A stretch of DNA of 64,000 nucleotides from Hibiscus mutabilis (taxonomy: Eukaryota > Streptophyta > Magnoliopsida > Malvales > Malvaceae), in assembly GCA_019671005.1 (NCBI GenBank), contig CM033726.1:7633213-7697212 (forward strand), written 5' to 3'. The translations under genes were made by a program, and so were the position numbers. Each line of letters opens with the position of its first letter. Within the stretch, counting starts at the first letter, position 1. This document shows positions 34,997 to 47,088 of the stretch, one piece after another. A model generated the notes under the pieces. That model worked only from the letters and a program-made list of their open reading frames with translations. It was not told the DNA's origin and did no database searches.

Positions 34997-36485
34997 TAGA
35001 GTGTAGAATTTAAGGTTTATGTTTAGAATTTAGAGTTTAGGGATTAGGGTTTAAGGTTTAGGTTTTTATAATTTATAGCTTAAATATAAAGGGTTGTTTC
35101 ATAGGGATTTTTGGTTCGTGCAGTATTGAAATATAACGTTGTGATCCGAACTTTGATGGCAATTTAATAAAATCAGGGCACTCTTTTCCCCTATTAGGTT
35201 TAGAGGGATTTTTTTAATGAGGCCCTCCTTCTATCCTTTCAAAAAAATATAAAGGGTTGTATAATTTTTTACACAGATTATGTATCAAAATATAATCCAT
35301 AACAAATAACCAATATCTGTAGCACTACAACATTATCTAGAGCTAGAACTTGTTTGATTTAGGTTTGACATAGTTTGACCAAGATTTATGCACTTGATTT
35401 ATGATTCTTATGGATAATATAATAAGATACGATTTAAGATTTGGTCAATAAAGATTTCTCCGATATTTTTTAATATATTAGTGTGATTACATGGTACATG
35501 TTTATAATTTTTTAAGTATTCGACAATACATATACTTGAAACCGGATCTCCTAAAATAAATATTATTATCCTTTTCTACTGGAGTCACTCCTCGGATTCA
35601 AATCTTCAATATTTTATTAAAAATAAAATATTCATTTAGTATATATCCCAAAGATTTTTTGTGTGTGTGTTGATAAAGATTAAATACATGAAAGATTTGT
35701 CCAGATCTTGACGGCCTATACGCAAGATCTTCTATTAGCTATTTAAAGGAAGCTATTTCTATAAGTTTTGGTGGGTCGAGTGAAACTTATTTTATAGCTT
35801 GAGAGTTTTGCATATTATTATATTCACTCTAGGAACTTTCTCATGTGCTTTTGTAAATTGTTTTATCAGTTTGTAATTTATACTTAGTGGGGGAGTTAAG
35901 TACTTGTAAATACTCCATTTGTAATCCCTAAAAACGATACGATTGAAATCATTTTAAAAGTTTAATGATTTATTTAACAAAAGCCATCGTCCAATGATCA
36001 AAATAGAATCAATCCAATAGTTAGTAACCTTAAAGATAGTTTACCTTAAAATTCGGTGTAACACAAAATTAATGCTATAAGTTATGACTTTGTCGAAACT
36101 CTAAGTTTGGCAGTTAAGTTAATGCTACAGTTTTTCATTATGGCAAGTTCATGCTATAGTTGTATTATTAATTGTTTAATACATACAAATGTAAACCTCA
36201 TTTGAGTAATCTTGCCTAATAAAGAAAATTGGATAGTAGCAATTGTTTAATGTATTGAAGAATGACCAATTAATTTTGTTGTGGTGATTTAAATGTTATA
36301 ATATCAAAGTTAGATATCACTTAGGGTCGTTTTAGAATTTTGATAGGTTATTGAGATTAGACACTTTAGATAATTAACTCTTATCCATTGCTTCAATTCC
36401 AATTCAAGCTTTTTCTACATGGAAATATATTTATTGCCTTTTTCCAACCTTCCTAAATCTTACAATATACATATAGGTCATGTGT
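34997..36485. other. Intergenic DNA with a possible LTR relic
   Basis: 35,000-35,075 has degenerate TTTAGGG-like words. 35,690-35,960 (TAGCTATTTAAAG, then a T-rich leader with TTGTAAATTG and TTGTAATCCC words) resembles the R-U5 part of a plant LTR, but I cannot find ends or a partner. Nothing else recognised. Confidence 0.35.
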
Positions 36486-36494
36486 TTATATTAT

Positions 36495-37128
36495 GGGTAA
36501 AATACATAGATTATCACCTAATTATTTTCTCACTTCTATTTCGGTCATTTAACTTTTTAAAATTTTTAATTTACTAATTGAATTTTTGGATTGATTTTGT
36601 TTTAGTCACTCTGAATTATTTTATTATTATTTTTCTATGACATGACATTTTATTATTACTATTAAATATGAAAATAATTTAAAATAAAAATAAAACCATA
36701 TTTTAATCTTAAAATATTTAAAATAAAAACTATTATTTTTACACTCAAACCCACCCAAATACCCTTTGACGTTGTGGCCATTTATCGGCGAACGAAGAAA
36801 CTTCTTGAAGATCCGAATTGCCGAGGGAAGCAACATGCTGAGAAACGACTTCCGTCCAACATGGAGGACAGAGATCGACGAGAGAGAAATCAAAAGATTT
36901 TTGGCCGATTTGTAGACTTTGGAGTACTTTTCAACAAAATGAAGATCATATTCAAACTCACGGACTGAGACGAAGTGACTGATAAAATTTAGGACCGAAC
37001 GTCCTCCATCTATAGCCATTGGTGGAGGCATCCGAAGATGGTCAATGGTGGACGGCGTGGTAGAGATAATCAATGATGGGAAGTTTTGGTTTAATTTTAG
37101 ATTTTTTTATTTTAAATTATTTTTGTAT

Positions 37129-37167
<39 letters not shown>

Positions 37168-37318
37168 GTCACGCCATAAGAAAATAATAGTAAAATAATT
37201 AAGGTGACTAAAACATGAACAATCTGAAAATTCAGTTAAAAAATTAAAAATTTTAAAAGTTGAGTGACCAAAGTGAGATTGAGAAAGATAGTTGAGTGAT
37301 AAACGGTGTAATTTACCC
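36495..37318. mobile_element. Mutator-type element, family GGGTAAAATAC, copy 1
   Basis: Starts GGGTAAAATACATAGATTAT; the reverse complement of the right end is GGGTAAATTACACCGTTTAT. Flanked by the perfect 9-bp repeat TTATATTAT (36,486-36,494 and 37,319-37,327). The arms are AT-rich ('AGTGACCAAA'-type words). The interior (about 36,760-37,070) is GC-richer and holds short open frames on both strands, possibly captured host sequence. An (AAT)n tract lies at 37,130-37,164. Non-coding for transposase. Confidence 0.8.
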
Positions 37319-37327
37319 TTATATTAT

Positions 37328-39237
37328 TAGCGACTCACGTATTATATAAATTTTGATACATTTAAGATAGAAATATTGAAAATAACTCTTTCCATTTAAG
37401 AGTTCATTGATGAAGATCGGATCGAGTGACTGACTTTTCAAAGCACCAACTTTGGTGGCAACATTATTGGCAGCTGCTGGATGTGGGGTTATATTTTTGG
37501 TACAAGAAACTATTCCCATTAATTGTAAACGGTTGAACTTGAAGATGGAAACTATCAACTCTTGCATATGGGTGTCAAGAGAACATGCCATGGTCGTTGG
37601 TTATGGGGTGATTGTGGATATGTGTAATAAGTGCAATCGCATAAAATTTTAAAAAATGAAAGTGTAAAATGAAATAAGTTTTTTTTAACATACTAAAATG
37701 AATTAAGTTAAACTCTTAAAAGGAAAAAAAAAGATTATCTATAAATTAGTGGTAAAACACATAAAAAAAATAAAATATTGTTGTACTTTATAGCTTTGAG
37801 TCTTACTATGCTCATTTTTATTTAAAAGTCAGTCTCCTACGCATAAAATAAATCAATAAGCATTTTTTTAATTTATAGATTCTATTTTAATAAATTGCTC
37901 TAAGTTTTCTAAACTTTTAAACCGCCCTGAACGGTTGCTTCTCACGATAAAGGTTTGTAGCAGCCAAGTGAATAATATGAGCTTCTAAAACCTGAACTGA
38001 ACGTTCTCTTCTCATGGAAATTGTAAAAACTCTCGAATTCTGATTATGCACCTTTTTAATCAACTTTATATTTGGATAAATTGAATTTGAGAAAAACATA
38101 TAATATAAAGCTGGAATAGCTCAGTTTGTTTTTACTTTTTCGCATATCCAGTCAGGGTTTTGCCTATTCCATAGAGAGCTTGGTTTTCTCGTTTACATCA
38201 ACTACCTTGGGCCAGGCAATAGGGGTGCCCGGTCAGGGCTCCCACTCTGCTTAAGGCTCACGCTAAAAAAAGTTAAAAATATAGTTTTTAATTCTTACGG
38301 ATAGATAAAAAAAAATATAGTGATGAATATATATGTATAGTTGGATAAGTTTGGAGGGCTCTAATAACAAGTATTAAAAATATTAATCTTAAGAATATGC
38401 TCATATTAATAAATATTAGAGGAAAATCGAGCCCCAAATAATAAGTATTAAAAATAATTTAATTTTTAAGAGTATGCTCGTAATAATAAATATTAAAATT
38501 AAAATTTTTAATACTTGTTTTTAGGGGCCTATTTTTTTCTCACTATTTATTATTATGAACATACTCTTAATTTTTTTTTTCAATAGACGTACTCTTAAAA
38601 TTTATTTTTTTCAATACTTGATATTATAGACATGTATTTAAAGAGGAGTATGCAACCGTAACAGAGATCGTTATATAACGGTAGAGACATCATCCAAAAC
38701 CATAATACCTGCAATCGTTATTTCCACAATAGCATATGTTATGAAAAATTTTCACAACTGCGATACCCGCAGTGATAGAAAAAACATTTTTTATGTCTGA
38801 AATCGTGATAAATGTAACATGATCGAATATACGATCGTAACCGCAATTTAAATATCTAATTTAGGGCCTAATTTTTTCAGGAACGGCCTGCAACTACCTG
38901 TATTCAACTCAACGAGTTTTTCAGTTAAGGATGTGATGGACATTGAATTCGATGCATACAATCTGTTTCTAAAATTTTACACTTTCTTTCCTTCCTTCCT
39001 TCTTTCTTTCTTTCTGTAAAACTGCTCCCATCTCATTTTCATTTCATATTGATTCATCAACCTAAGCTTTGAATTGATAATAGCAACTTCATCCACGACA
39101 ACGGAAATCATGGAGTTTGATTCCCCTCTGCACATCGCAGTCACAAAGTAGAACCATTCTACATAAGTAGAAAATTGAATTATACATAATTTTTTAGGAC
39201 CAAGAGGCAAAATTAGAACAAAATGACATCTAATGCA
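37328..39237. other. Intergenic DNA with small repeats
   Basis: AT-rich, no gene recognised. 38,390-38,560 contains inverted 'AAGTATTAAAAAT' words forming an imperfect palindrome. A CTTT/CTTC-rich tract lies at 38,987-39,014. The tRNA-Asn-like piece at 38,110-38,277 is listed separately. The part just before 39,238 may be the 3' untranslated region of the kelch-like fragment. Confidence 0.4.
38110..38277 (+). repeat. tRNA-Asn-like 5' half, possible SINE or tRNA relic
   Basis: GCTGGAATAGCTCAGTTTGT matches, with one change, the first 20 nt of plant tRNA-Asn as I remember it (acceptor 5' strand, D arm, A box). The rest of a tRNA does not follow; a GC-richer tail and an A-run at about 38,263-38,270 do. 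Either a SINE head or a truncated tRNA copy. Confidence 0.4.
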
Positions 39238-39490
39238 TCAAATTTCTGCATTGCAGCCTGATTGGACAAACCCAGAATACTCATCAGGCACATTAAGCTT
39301 CTCAAGTTTACTGTTTTCCACCATGCAAAACCCATGGGGGTACCTTGATACTCCGACCCTGTTATCAAAACCAGCCCTCCAAATGAAACACCACATGCTC
39401 CGACCCGAACGGCCTGGTTCATCTCTGCCCAGTTCACCAATTTCCCATCACTCCTGATCCCGACACACGATCTCAGGCACCGACTGGGTT
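39238..39490 (-). pseudogene. Host-like coding fragment, possibly kelch/F-box C-terminus
   Basis: Minus strand from about 39,490: an open frame gives GKLVNWAEMNQAVRVGACGV, then FGGLVLITGSEYQG, and after a one-base shift near 39,345 PHGFCMVENSKLEKL and VPDEYSGFVQSGC, ending at the stop 39,238-39,240. The glycine pattern and the SGFVQSGC-type tail remind me of plant kelch-repeat F-box proteins (substrate adaptors of SCF ubiquitin ligases), but I cannot verify this. Only about 80 residues remain, with no F-box, so it is a fragment. It abuts the hAT relic, which may have captured it or inserted beside it. Confidence 0.4.
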
Positions 39491-39589
39491 CCCAACCCCT
39501 TCGATCTGCCTCTATTGACCCGACTTGATCCCGTATACATCAGTGCTCCCATCAAATTGACCTTGGCTCTCCGTCTTGTTATACTTTGG

Positions 39590-40646
39590 GAATGTTTGGA
39601 AAATTTTTATGCTTTTGAAAGAGTTGACAAAGTGATTTTAAAAACAATGACAATTGAAATGAAGAAAAAGTTTGATAAGTATTGGTTTAACTCGAGTGAG
39701 GATGATTATGGCACATTATTCGCCTTTGCATTAATTCTTGATCCTTGTTTTAAGTTATCTTTTCTCAAATATTGTTACGAAAAATTAATTGAGGATGAAA
39801 CAAAAGTTATGAAGATTCGTGATGTCAAAGCTAAGCTAGGAAAGCTTCTTAAAGAGTATAATCCAGAAACACATGCCCTACGTGAAGCATCATTAGAATC
39901 AAGCTCAAACTCTAATATTGAGAGCTCATCTGGAAACCAGAAGCACAAATTCGATCTTTTTGCAGTAAGTTTAATATTTTTTAAATATTTAATTATTTCC
40001 ATATATTTTTGGTTTCTATTTGTTTATTTACCCGTTTATTTTCTATTCTATCTTTTATATTTTTCTAGGACTATGACAAGGAAGAGACCATGCTTTTGGA
40101 TTATTCAGACACATTTGGATGTTTACTTAGAAAATCCTAAAATGGATAGGAAAACAGAACTTAACATCCTTAATTTTTGGAAACAGAATGAATAGCGGTA
40201 TGAAAGGTTTTTTTTTTATCTTGCTAATATTTTGACTGTGCCCCTAACCACTGTTGCTTCATAATCAACTTTTAGCATTAGAGGTCGAATTTTGAATAAG
40301 TGGAAAAGTTCTTATATCCCTGAAAATGTGGAGACTTTGATAACAACTCGTAGTTGGTTGTTCGGTTATGAATGTAAGTTATTTTATTACCTCTTAAATT
40401 TGTTTTTAATTTCTTATAGGAAATCTTGTTTACAACACAATCTTCTTGCACTACTAGTTTATTGCATTTTCTTACTTTAACTTAAAGAAATACATTTGCT
40501 TAATTTTTGATAATACATTTGCTTAATTTCTTATTTCACTAGCAAACAAAATAATAATTTTTTTTGTTATTGTTCATGTAGCTACGGAAGATGACGAGTT
40601 TGTTGGCTCTGATGTGGATTGGACTGCAACAAAATCCAACAATTGA
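39590..40646 (+). pseudogene. hAT-family transposase, 3' half, with introns
   Basis: Exon to 39,964 encodes VILKTMTIEMKKKFDKYW, then DDYGTLFAFALILDPCFKLS and FLKYCYEKL, the hAT catalytic C-terminal part. An intron GT 39,965 - AG 40,068 removes an AT-rich stretch. The next exon (40,069-40,373) carries LDVYLENPKMD and LNILNFWK, then FSIRGRILNKW and NVETLITTRSWLFGYE, the hAT dimerisation domain. A second intron (40,374-40,581) leads to an acidic tail ending at TGA 40,644-40,646. A frameshift in the second exon near 40,100, stops at 40,193 and near 40,262 and loss of the N-terminal zinc finger make it inactive. Closest type: plant RICESLEEPER/Ac-like hAT. Confidence 0.8.
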
Positions 40647-42340
40647 TGCATACATTATTTATGTTTATTTTGAGATTACTTTATTAATTTTTTAAGTTTT
40701 ATTAAAAAAACTTAATATAATTGAGTTTGATATGTAAGGGTAGTCTTTATTGATTTTTTAACTTGGTTTGTAGCAAATATTACTATTATTTAGTTTGTTA
40801 ATCATCACGGTTAACACCTTATGGAGTACAAATTTTTGGCCGAAGAAAAAAACATCATATGTTCACGAGATTGTTGTCTAGTTATGTTTGGATTTCATTA
40901 CAATTCAAGGTGGTTTTTCCTATATCTGTCTACACAAATGATTTTAATCTTATTTGGATTTTTTTGCCTTAGTTTCTGATTAGTTTGTATTAGTTTACAT
41001 ATTTTAAGTTGCGATCATGGTTAAATTTTAGATGGGCAATTGGAATAAAAGGGAGTTTAGTTTTTTGGTATAGTTTACATCTATTTTATGGTCTATGGTT
41101 GGAATTTGTGGTTTTCCTTATCAATAATGTCGTCTTCAAAGTTCGAATTTAGATTCTCTTTGAAAGTACAATGTACCTTGCCAATACACTCAATCCATGT
41201 TGAAGAGATAAAAATAACATTTTTCTAATTTATTTTTTAAAACATTTCTAATTTATTTTTAATAATAAATTTTAACGTTATTTTTGTTAAAAATAGACAT
41301 AATAGTGTAATATCACTTTTGAAAGATAATTCTTTATTTGGGACTTGGTTTTCATGTTAATTTGTGTTCGTAAAAAATGAAATTTCTTTTCTTTTAAAGT
41401 AAACTATAATCTACCGTCTAAGAGATATAAATTAAAGTTAACCACATGAATACACTTTCTGGGTAGTAACTAGTGAGTAGCTTTATTTTATAATCCTTAA
41501 TATTAAATACTATCAAATCCGATATGAAGATGGTCTTTTAAAGGATAAAAGATATAAAGAAGGATAAAACATACATATTTACTATTTATCATATTACTAA
41601 AATTATCCGTTCACTTCAACTCAATTATCGGGTCAAAATCAAGTTGATATTTGGTTCAGATCAGATTTTGGAAAATTAAATTTGAGTTTTTTTTGGGTTA
41701 TTTTCGGTTCGGGTTAATTTTTTGTTCGGTTTGCTTTCGGTTTGGGTTGGCTTTCGGTTCAGATTGCTTTTGGTTCGGGTTGACTTTCGGTTTTAGTTGT
41801 ATTCGGTTCGGATTGCTTTTGGTTCTGGTTATTTTTGGTTCCGGTTACTTTCGGTTCGGGTTGATATTCAGTTCAACTAAAAATCGAGTCGGGTTTAGTT
41901 CGGTTCTATTCGATTCAGATTTGGATCAAGTTTAAAATTAAACTATTATATTCGGGTCCAAATTAAGTCTCAAATCGTGTAAATCGATTCAGGTCTCGAG
42001 TTTCAGGTCATGTTTGCTGGGACTACACTTAAATGCTTAAATTTATGATTTTCTGGATGCTACAGTAATATTGACAATATCAATAGAATCTGGTTAAAAT
42101 TTAATCGACTAAATAAAATCATATTTATAAAAAAATATTCAGATTTAGCCAGGATAGACCTAATATATGGAGAATATAACTTAAGTCTGTACAAAATAAA
42201 TTTGTGAAAAGAGGAAAACAAAAACGTGGGGACTAATTATAATCAACAGGTATTTGCACAATCGACAAATCTCTAACTTCTAAACTTTTGTACGTGGGCT
42301 GATTATTTTATTAGACTTTGTCATCCTTTGTTTTTTAAAG
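40647..42340. other. Intergenic DNA with a decayed CCGAA-type MITE
   Basis: 41,590-42,030 is full of TTCGGTT/TTCGGGT words and ends GTCTCGAGTTTCAGGTCATG, matching in reverse the start of the MITE at 24,977. It is an older copy in the opposite orientation. The low-complexity open frame 41,651-41,935 is an artefact. Nothing else recognised. Confidence 0.45.
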
Positions 42341-42349
42341 ATAAAATAA

Positions 42350-43680
42350 GGGTAAAATCCTTAAATCATTATTTAATTTTGTTTTTTAATTTATTTTGGT
42401 CACTAAATTTTTAAAACGATTAATTTATTCATTAAATTTTTAATATTATGTTTTTTATTACTTTTACGTTAAATGTTTAAAATCGTTATGACGCGGATTA
42501 TTTTTATTATGGCATATTTAATTAAAAATATAATTTAAAATAATTTCCAATTTCCCCTCGCTTCTTGCACGTTCCCATTCATCCGCACCCAAGCCTCATG
42601 CTCCCTTCCCCATCACTCACGACAACATCCACTATCAGCAACCACAATTCACCAAAACAATCTCGTATTTGATCATGTAAACCAATTGTTGCACATTCTT
42701 TTGGAAACCAAATAGAACCATTACTGTGAATTTTCAAAATCGTCTCTCAACCCTCACACACAATGCCATCATCTGCCACACCCAAGCAACGTCGGAACCA
42801 CCCTCACGCATAACCCGACACACCATCATCAACCTTCACTCGAACCAGCGTCACCCAACAACACCTAAATTTTACTACCATCACCGTTATAAACTTGTCT
42901 TACCCGAACACCCATTACCTATCTTCATCAGTCACCATCCTTCATCGCCGATTACCGATCTTCATCCTCACAACCCAAAACCATCATCCTTTATACCAAC
43001 AACCAAAGAGAACATAAATCTGAAAAGAGGGAAAATCAACCATCAATAAACCCAAAAAGAGAAAGAATCGGAAGAGGAGAGAAAAAGAGAACCCACTCGT
43101 CGTGGAATTCGTTGGCCATGACTGGTGCATCCGTCCTTCAATCCCAACGGTGGATAGCAGAAGAATGAAACCAAGAACAACATATTTTGGTTCCGGCTCA
43201 ATCCAACGACGATAGAGAGAGATCAGAGACAAAAAAATCGAAAGGTTTTAGTCAAGATTCGCGACCTTTGGAGCGTCATTGAGTGAAATGGTTACCAGAT
43301 TCAGACTCAGTATGTTGAGACGACCCTTCTGAAGAAATTTGGGGTTCAATGGCCGCCCTTCATGATGGATGGCGGTGGCCGGAGACCCCAGCAACGACGC
43401 CACGATTGTAGAGAACAAATAAGAGTTTTTTTTCTGATGTTAAAGGAAATTGATTTTTATTTTAAATTATATTTTTAATTAAATATTAATAAAAAGTTTC
43501 TGTCATAATAATAATAATAATAATAAAATAGTCCATGTCATAACGGTGTTAAACGTTTAACGAAGAAGTGATGAAAAAATACGATGTTAAAAGTTCAGCG
43601 AGTAAATTGATTGTTTTGAAAGTTTAGTGACTAAAATAGGCTAGGGAGCAAAGTTGAGTGATGATTTAGCTATTTTACCC
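42350..43680. mobile_element. Mutator-type element, family GGGTAAAATAC, copy 2 with GC-rich cargo
   Basis: Starts GGGTAAAATCCTTAAATCAT; the right end in reverse is GGGTAAAATAGCTAAATCAT. Flanking 9-mers ATAAAATAA (42,341-42,349) and GTAAAATAA (43,681-43,689) differ at one base. The AT-rich arms enclose about 0.85 kb of GC-richer DNA (42,550-43,420) with short frames such as 42,726-43,049 (Pro/His/Thr-rich), possibly captured gene sequence. A short (AAT)n lies near 43,508. Confidence 0.78.
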
Positions 43681-43689
43681 GTAAAATAA

Positions 43690-44340
43690 TGGGTAATCTA
43701 TGATAGAGGTTATTTAATTATTAGTAAAGTTATGATTGAATCACTCAATTAGTAAAAAATTATAATTAGGTTACTCAATTAAAATTTTAGTTACGGTTGG
43801 TCCCTCTTTCATTAAAATATAGAAGAATATCCAAAAAGATTTGGTATAATGACAATTTTAGTCCTCAAAACTTGTATATTCTACTAATTTCGTCTTAGTT
43901 TAAAATAAATTATATAAATTTAAACTTTCATATTTAAAAAATATATCAATTTAGTCATTGTTCTTCTCTCAAATTATTTGTTCTTCACCGTTCATCATCA
44001 TTCCTATTTGGGTATTCTCGGTAACAAGAATTATACCAAATTTGACATTTTCAATTAATCATAAACATGTATTATTATTATTATTATTATTATTATGTTT
44101 TGAGTAATACTTTGTTATCATTTCATTTAGATCTAGTAGTTCATATTATAAAATATAAATTTTGATTATAAAAAATAAAAAAAATTATATATGGACCTTA
44201 AAAATATTTTTTATCATCAAGTATGATCTTATTCGAAGAGAAAAATCATACACGTATATGTTAACGTGTATCTCATTAAAAACTTTATAAACTTAACCGA
44301 AACATCAAGACATAAAATGAGGAGTTAACACCAAAACAAA
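43690..44340. other. AT-rich spacer with (TTA)n
   Basis: (ATT)n at about 44,070-44,096. 43,725-43,810 has 'GGTTACTCAATTA'-type words typical of MITE arms, but no mate was found. Confidence 0.4.
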
Positions 44341-44559
44341 CTCCATAAGCAGTATCCTCGGTTCACAGCGGGTAACAAACGGCAACATCATTCCCATGAA
44401 ACATCAACATGTAACAAAACAACACCCCCTGCCTACCACATTCCACAATCAACCGCTACCACCAGAAGCTTAAAACCCATCAACATTACGACCCTTACCC
44501 GTAACCATATACAGAATTCAATCAGTTCCACACTTGAAGATTGTGACCCGGTCAACCCC

Positions 44560-45482
44560 ACCCTTCGTTAAGCATCTGCCAACTCATTGGCTTTTTAAAA
44601 AATATTACTGAAGCCTGCGGGCTGAGACAAACGTTTGGAAGACATGGCGACGTAGTGGACTCCTTCATAGCCAGAAAGGTCGATAAATCAGGGAAGAGGT
44701 TTGGATTTGTGAGATTCTCAAACAGGCGTGATGCAGATAGGGCCATCGAGAGACTTCATGGGTTTAAGCTATACGGATTCAGACTTTCAGTGAACTATGC
44801 AAGATTCCATGGACGCTCTTCTTATTGGAGGAGAATCAGGCTGGGAAAGTCACAATCTCTGGAGAAGAAACCAAACTCAAAAAAGCCAATGGAGGAAGCT
44901 AAAAGTTCTAGCAATCCGAGGGGTATTGTGTATGATCAGGGTGAAACTCATTATTAAATCCGATTCTTAAGTGGTACTAAACTGGTTAAATAACCATGTG
45001 AGCCGACCTTGGAGACGGTGGGAATTTTTTCAACAGATCGATAAACACATGATTTCTATTGATGCAGTACAATGTTTGTATGTTAAGCGAGAAAGAAATG
45101 CCTTTGCTGAACACCTAGCGAAATCAGGTATGGGGAGGGATGTTATGTTTAAAACATGGTGGTAATACCCCCAGCAGTTCGAACCATAGTGAGTTGGCCT
45201 TGAGGAATAGTCTCAGCTGTGATTCTTCTTGGACTTAATTGTTTGTGAGTGAAGTTGTATGTAATGGTGTTGCAGTGTGAGTTGTATGGGGGTCAGGTTA
45301 TGTTTGGAGCCATGAGCTTGTGGCTGAAACTGTTTTCTTAAGTGGTTAAGAGGCGTCTTTTTGATCATGTAAAGCTTAACCTGGTTGTATGTACTCATTT
45401 CCTGCATCTAGGCTTAGGGAGGTTTTTAACGACAACTCATGTCTAATTATCCAATAAAAGCATTTTGCCGAGCAAAAAAAAC
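44560..45482 (+). pseudogene. Internally deleted LINE: ORF1 RRM joined to ORF2 RNase H tail
   Basis: The frame entering at about 44,560 gives PTHWLFKNITEACG, FGRHGDVVDSFIARK and the RNP1-like KRFGFVRFSNRRDADRA (about 44,700), a LINE ORF1 RRM, then a basic stretch ending at 44,957. From about 44,935 another frame gives KLIIKSDS, a stop, then VLNWLNNHVSRPW and ERNAFAEHLAKSG (stop 45,163-45,165), the end of the ORF2 RNase H domain. Endonuclease and RT are entirely missing, with the junction near 44,925-44,940. A 3' untranslated region follows, with AATAAAAG near 45,451 and a short A tail at 45,474-45,481. It could have been mobilised only by an intact LINE. Confidence 0.75.
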
Positions 45483-45663
45483 ATACTATGGGTGGGCACC
45501 ATACCACCCCTAACAGAGAAGACCCACTCTCCACCCGAGATGGACACAATAAAGGACAATCCCACCATTGTGCCTCAAGAATTATGCTATATTTCTTTCC
45601 CGCTTTCACCTAGTAAAAAGTGCGAAGCGTAATAAAAAAGAAAAGTTCAGCTATCGATAAACG
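45483..45663. other. Short spacer between two LINE remnants
   Basis: No feature beyond a TCCCACC-rich stretch; possibly the far 3' end of the minus-strand LINE or its flank. Confidence 0.35.
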
Positions 45664-45779
45664 TTTTTTTTATTAAACATTACCTCGTTGCGTGCAAGTC
45701 ATGTCGATGAAAGTAACGTAACACACCCAATCAGCCAACATTGAAGCGTCGAACCTTGTATTAAAAAATCATGTAGTGA

Positions 45780-47088
45780 TGTTGGTAAAACCAACGACAC
45801 TCACCACCATTGAAAAAACTATGCCAAAGCTCACAAATTACAGGACAAGTAAACAAAATATGATCAATCTCATCATTCCAAACCCATACAACACACACAG
45901 AATACCAGTGTCATCCGATAATACATGTCTATCCCGCAGAAAAACCAATGTCGAAAGTCTATACAAGTGCACAAACCATTAAAAAAACATTGAATTTTAT
46001 GTGGTACTTCAATCTTCCATACCATCGCCTCCCCTATAGCCGTATCCGCAAGACCAAAGGAATTAATCAGCTAGACTAAAAACTTTTCACGCACATTATG
46101 CTTTCAAATGAGACAATCACCTCTTGTTGTACAAAAAATAACCGAAGAAACCAAAAAGTTTAACTTACACGCATGTCGTATCTCAAACATCTGTAACTTT
46201 TGACTTAAAAAATTCACCCATTCCTCATATAAAATGACTCATCTCTTGCATGCATATCAACGATCGCCAATTTATTAATAGCCACTAGATACAACCTTGG
46301 ATACAAAACACACAGAGCATCATCCAAACACCATAAGTCATGCCAAAATAACGCCTTAATGCCGTTATCGATCAGCCTCCGAAACAACTCCACATTCATA
46401 TAACGATGCATACATTCATCTTCTTAAACTTCAATTATTTGACGTCAAACAGCCGACATATGTCGACGTCCACCCGAGTTAATCCTTTAGGATAGAACTT
46501 GTGTCTCGTATTTAGCACAAATCAAATAATGATTCCCTCTCTGAAGCATAACATCACACCCATTTGGCTAGCAATGGCAAATTACGTAACCTCAAATCCA
46601 CAACATCTATAATATTCGGTCGACAAACAATGCTCCACTTGACTCTATGCAACTTACGTTCTAACTCAACACTCCCTTGTAAGAAAGTTCGACGAATCCG
46701 ATCCAACTTACACATCACACCTTTAAGAATTGAAAATAAACCCACATAATATAGGGGCAAGGATGAAATAACTGAATTCCCTAATTGCAACCTTGCTGCA
46801 ATAGACAAAGAATTTTTTTTTCCATCCAGCTAGACGTACCCAAAACATTTTGATCAACGGTTTCCACATACTCGCATTTTCCAATCAGCACACGAAGATA
46901 ATTAAGGCAAATCGCCACAAGTATAACCCCAAACACTAGCCATCTCATGTAACATATCATTAGTAACCCAAAAAACAAACTGGACTTGGGGAAGTTAATT
47001 TTTAACCCCGAACAGTATTAAAAACAAATTAAAATCCTCTTCAAGTTCCTCACAAATTAAAATCACCTTTGAGAAAAATGGTGTCGTC
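45780..47088 (-). pseudogene. LINE ORF2, C-terminal half of RT and zinc region
   Basis: Minus strand: the end of the 153-bp duplication (DDTIFL, then GLKINFPKSSLF in the parallel copy), then CLNYLRVLIGKCEYVE (46,900), and in another frame IAARLQLGNSVISSLPLYYV and LDRIRRTFLQGS, WSIVCRPN, LRLRNLPLLAKW (46,808-46,556). Farther on come LFWHDLWC and YPRLYLVAINKLAIVDMHA (46,370-46,240). Last is a Cys/His segment ending NDEIDHILFTCP (about 45,890-45,850), the zf-RVT-type region. Several frameshifts and stops. Presumed activity: target-primed reverse transcription, now lost. Confidence 0.8.
46936..47088. repeat. 153-bp duplication flanking the Copia element, left copy
   Basis: Starts CTAGCCATCTCATGTAACAT and ends AATGGTGTCGTC. 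It differs from 51,779-51,932 at about five positions. Both copies are LINE sequence around the RT Asp-Asp motif (minus strand). Confidence 0.88.

Noticed and set aside
42726..43049. Pro/His/Thr-rich frame as a gene
   Set aside because: It lies inside a Mutator-type element, has no start context or domain, and could be captured or chance sequence; mentioned just as cargo.
44655..44957. RRM protein as a host splicing factor gene
   Set aside because: It is followed at once by a LINE RNase H tail, LINE 3' end and A tail, so it is LINE ORF1.
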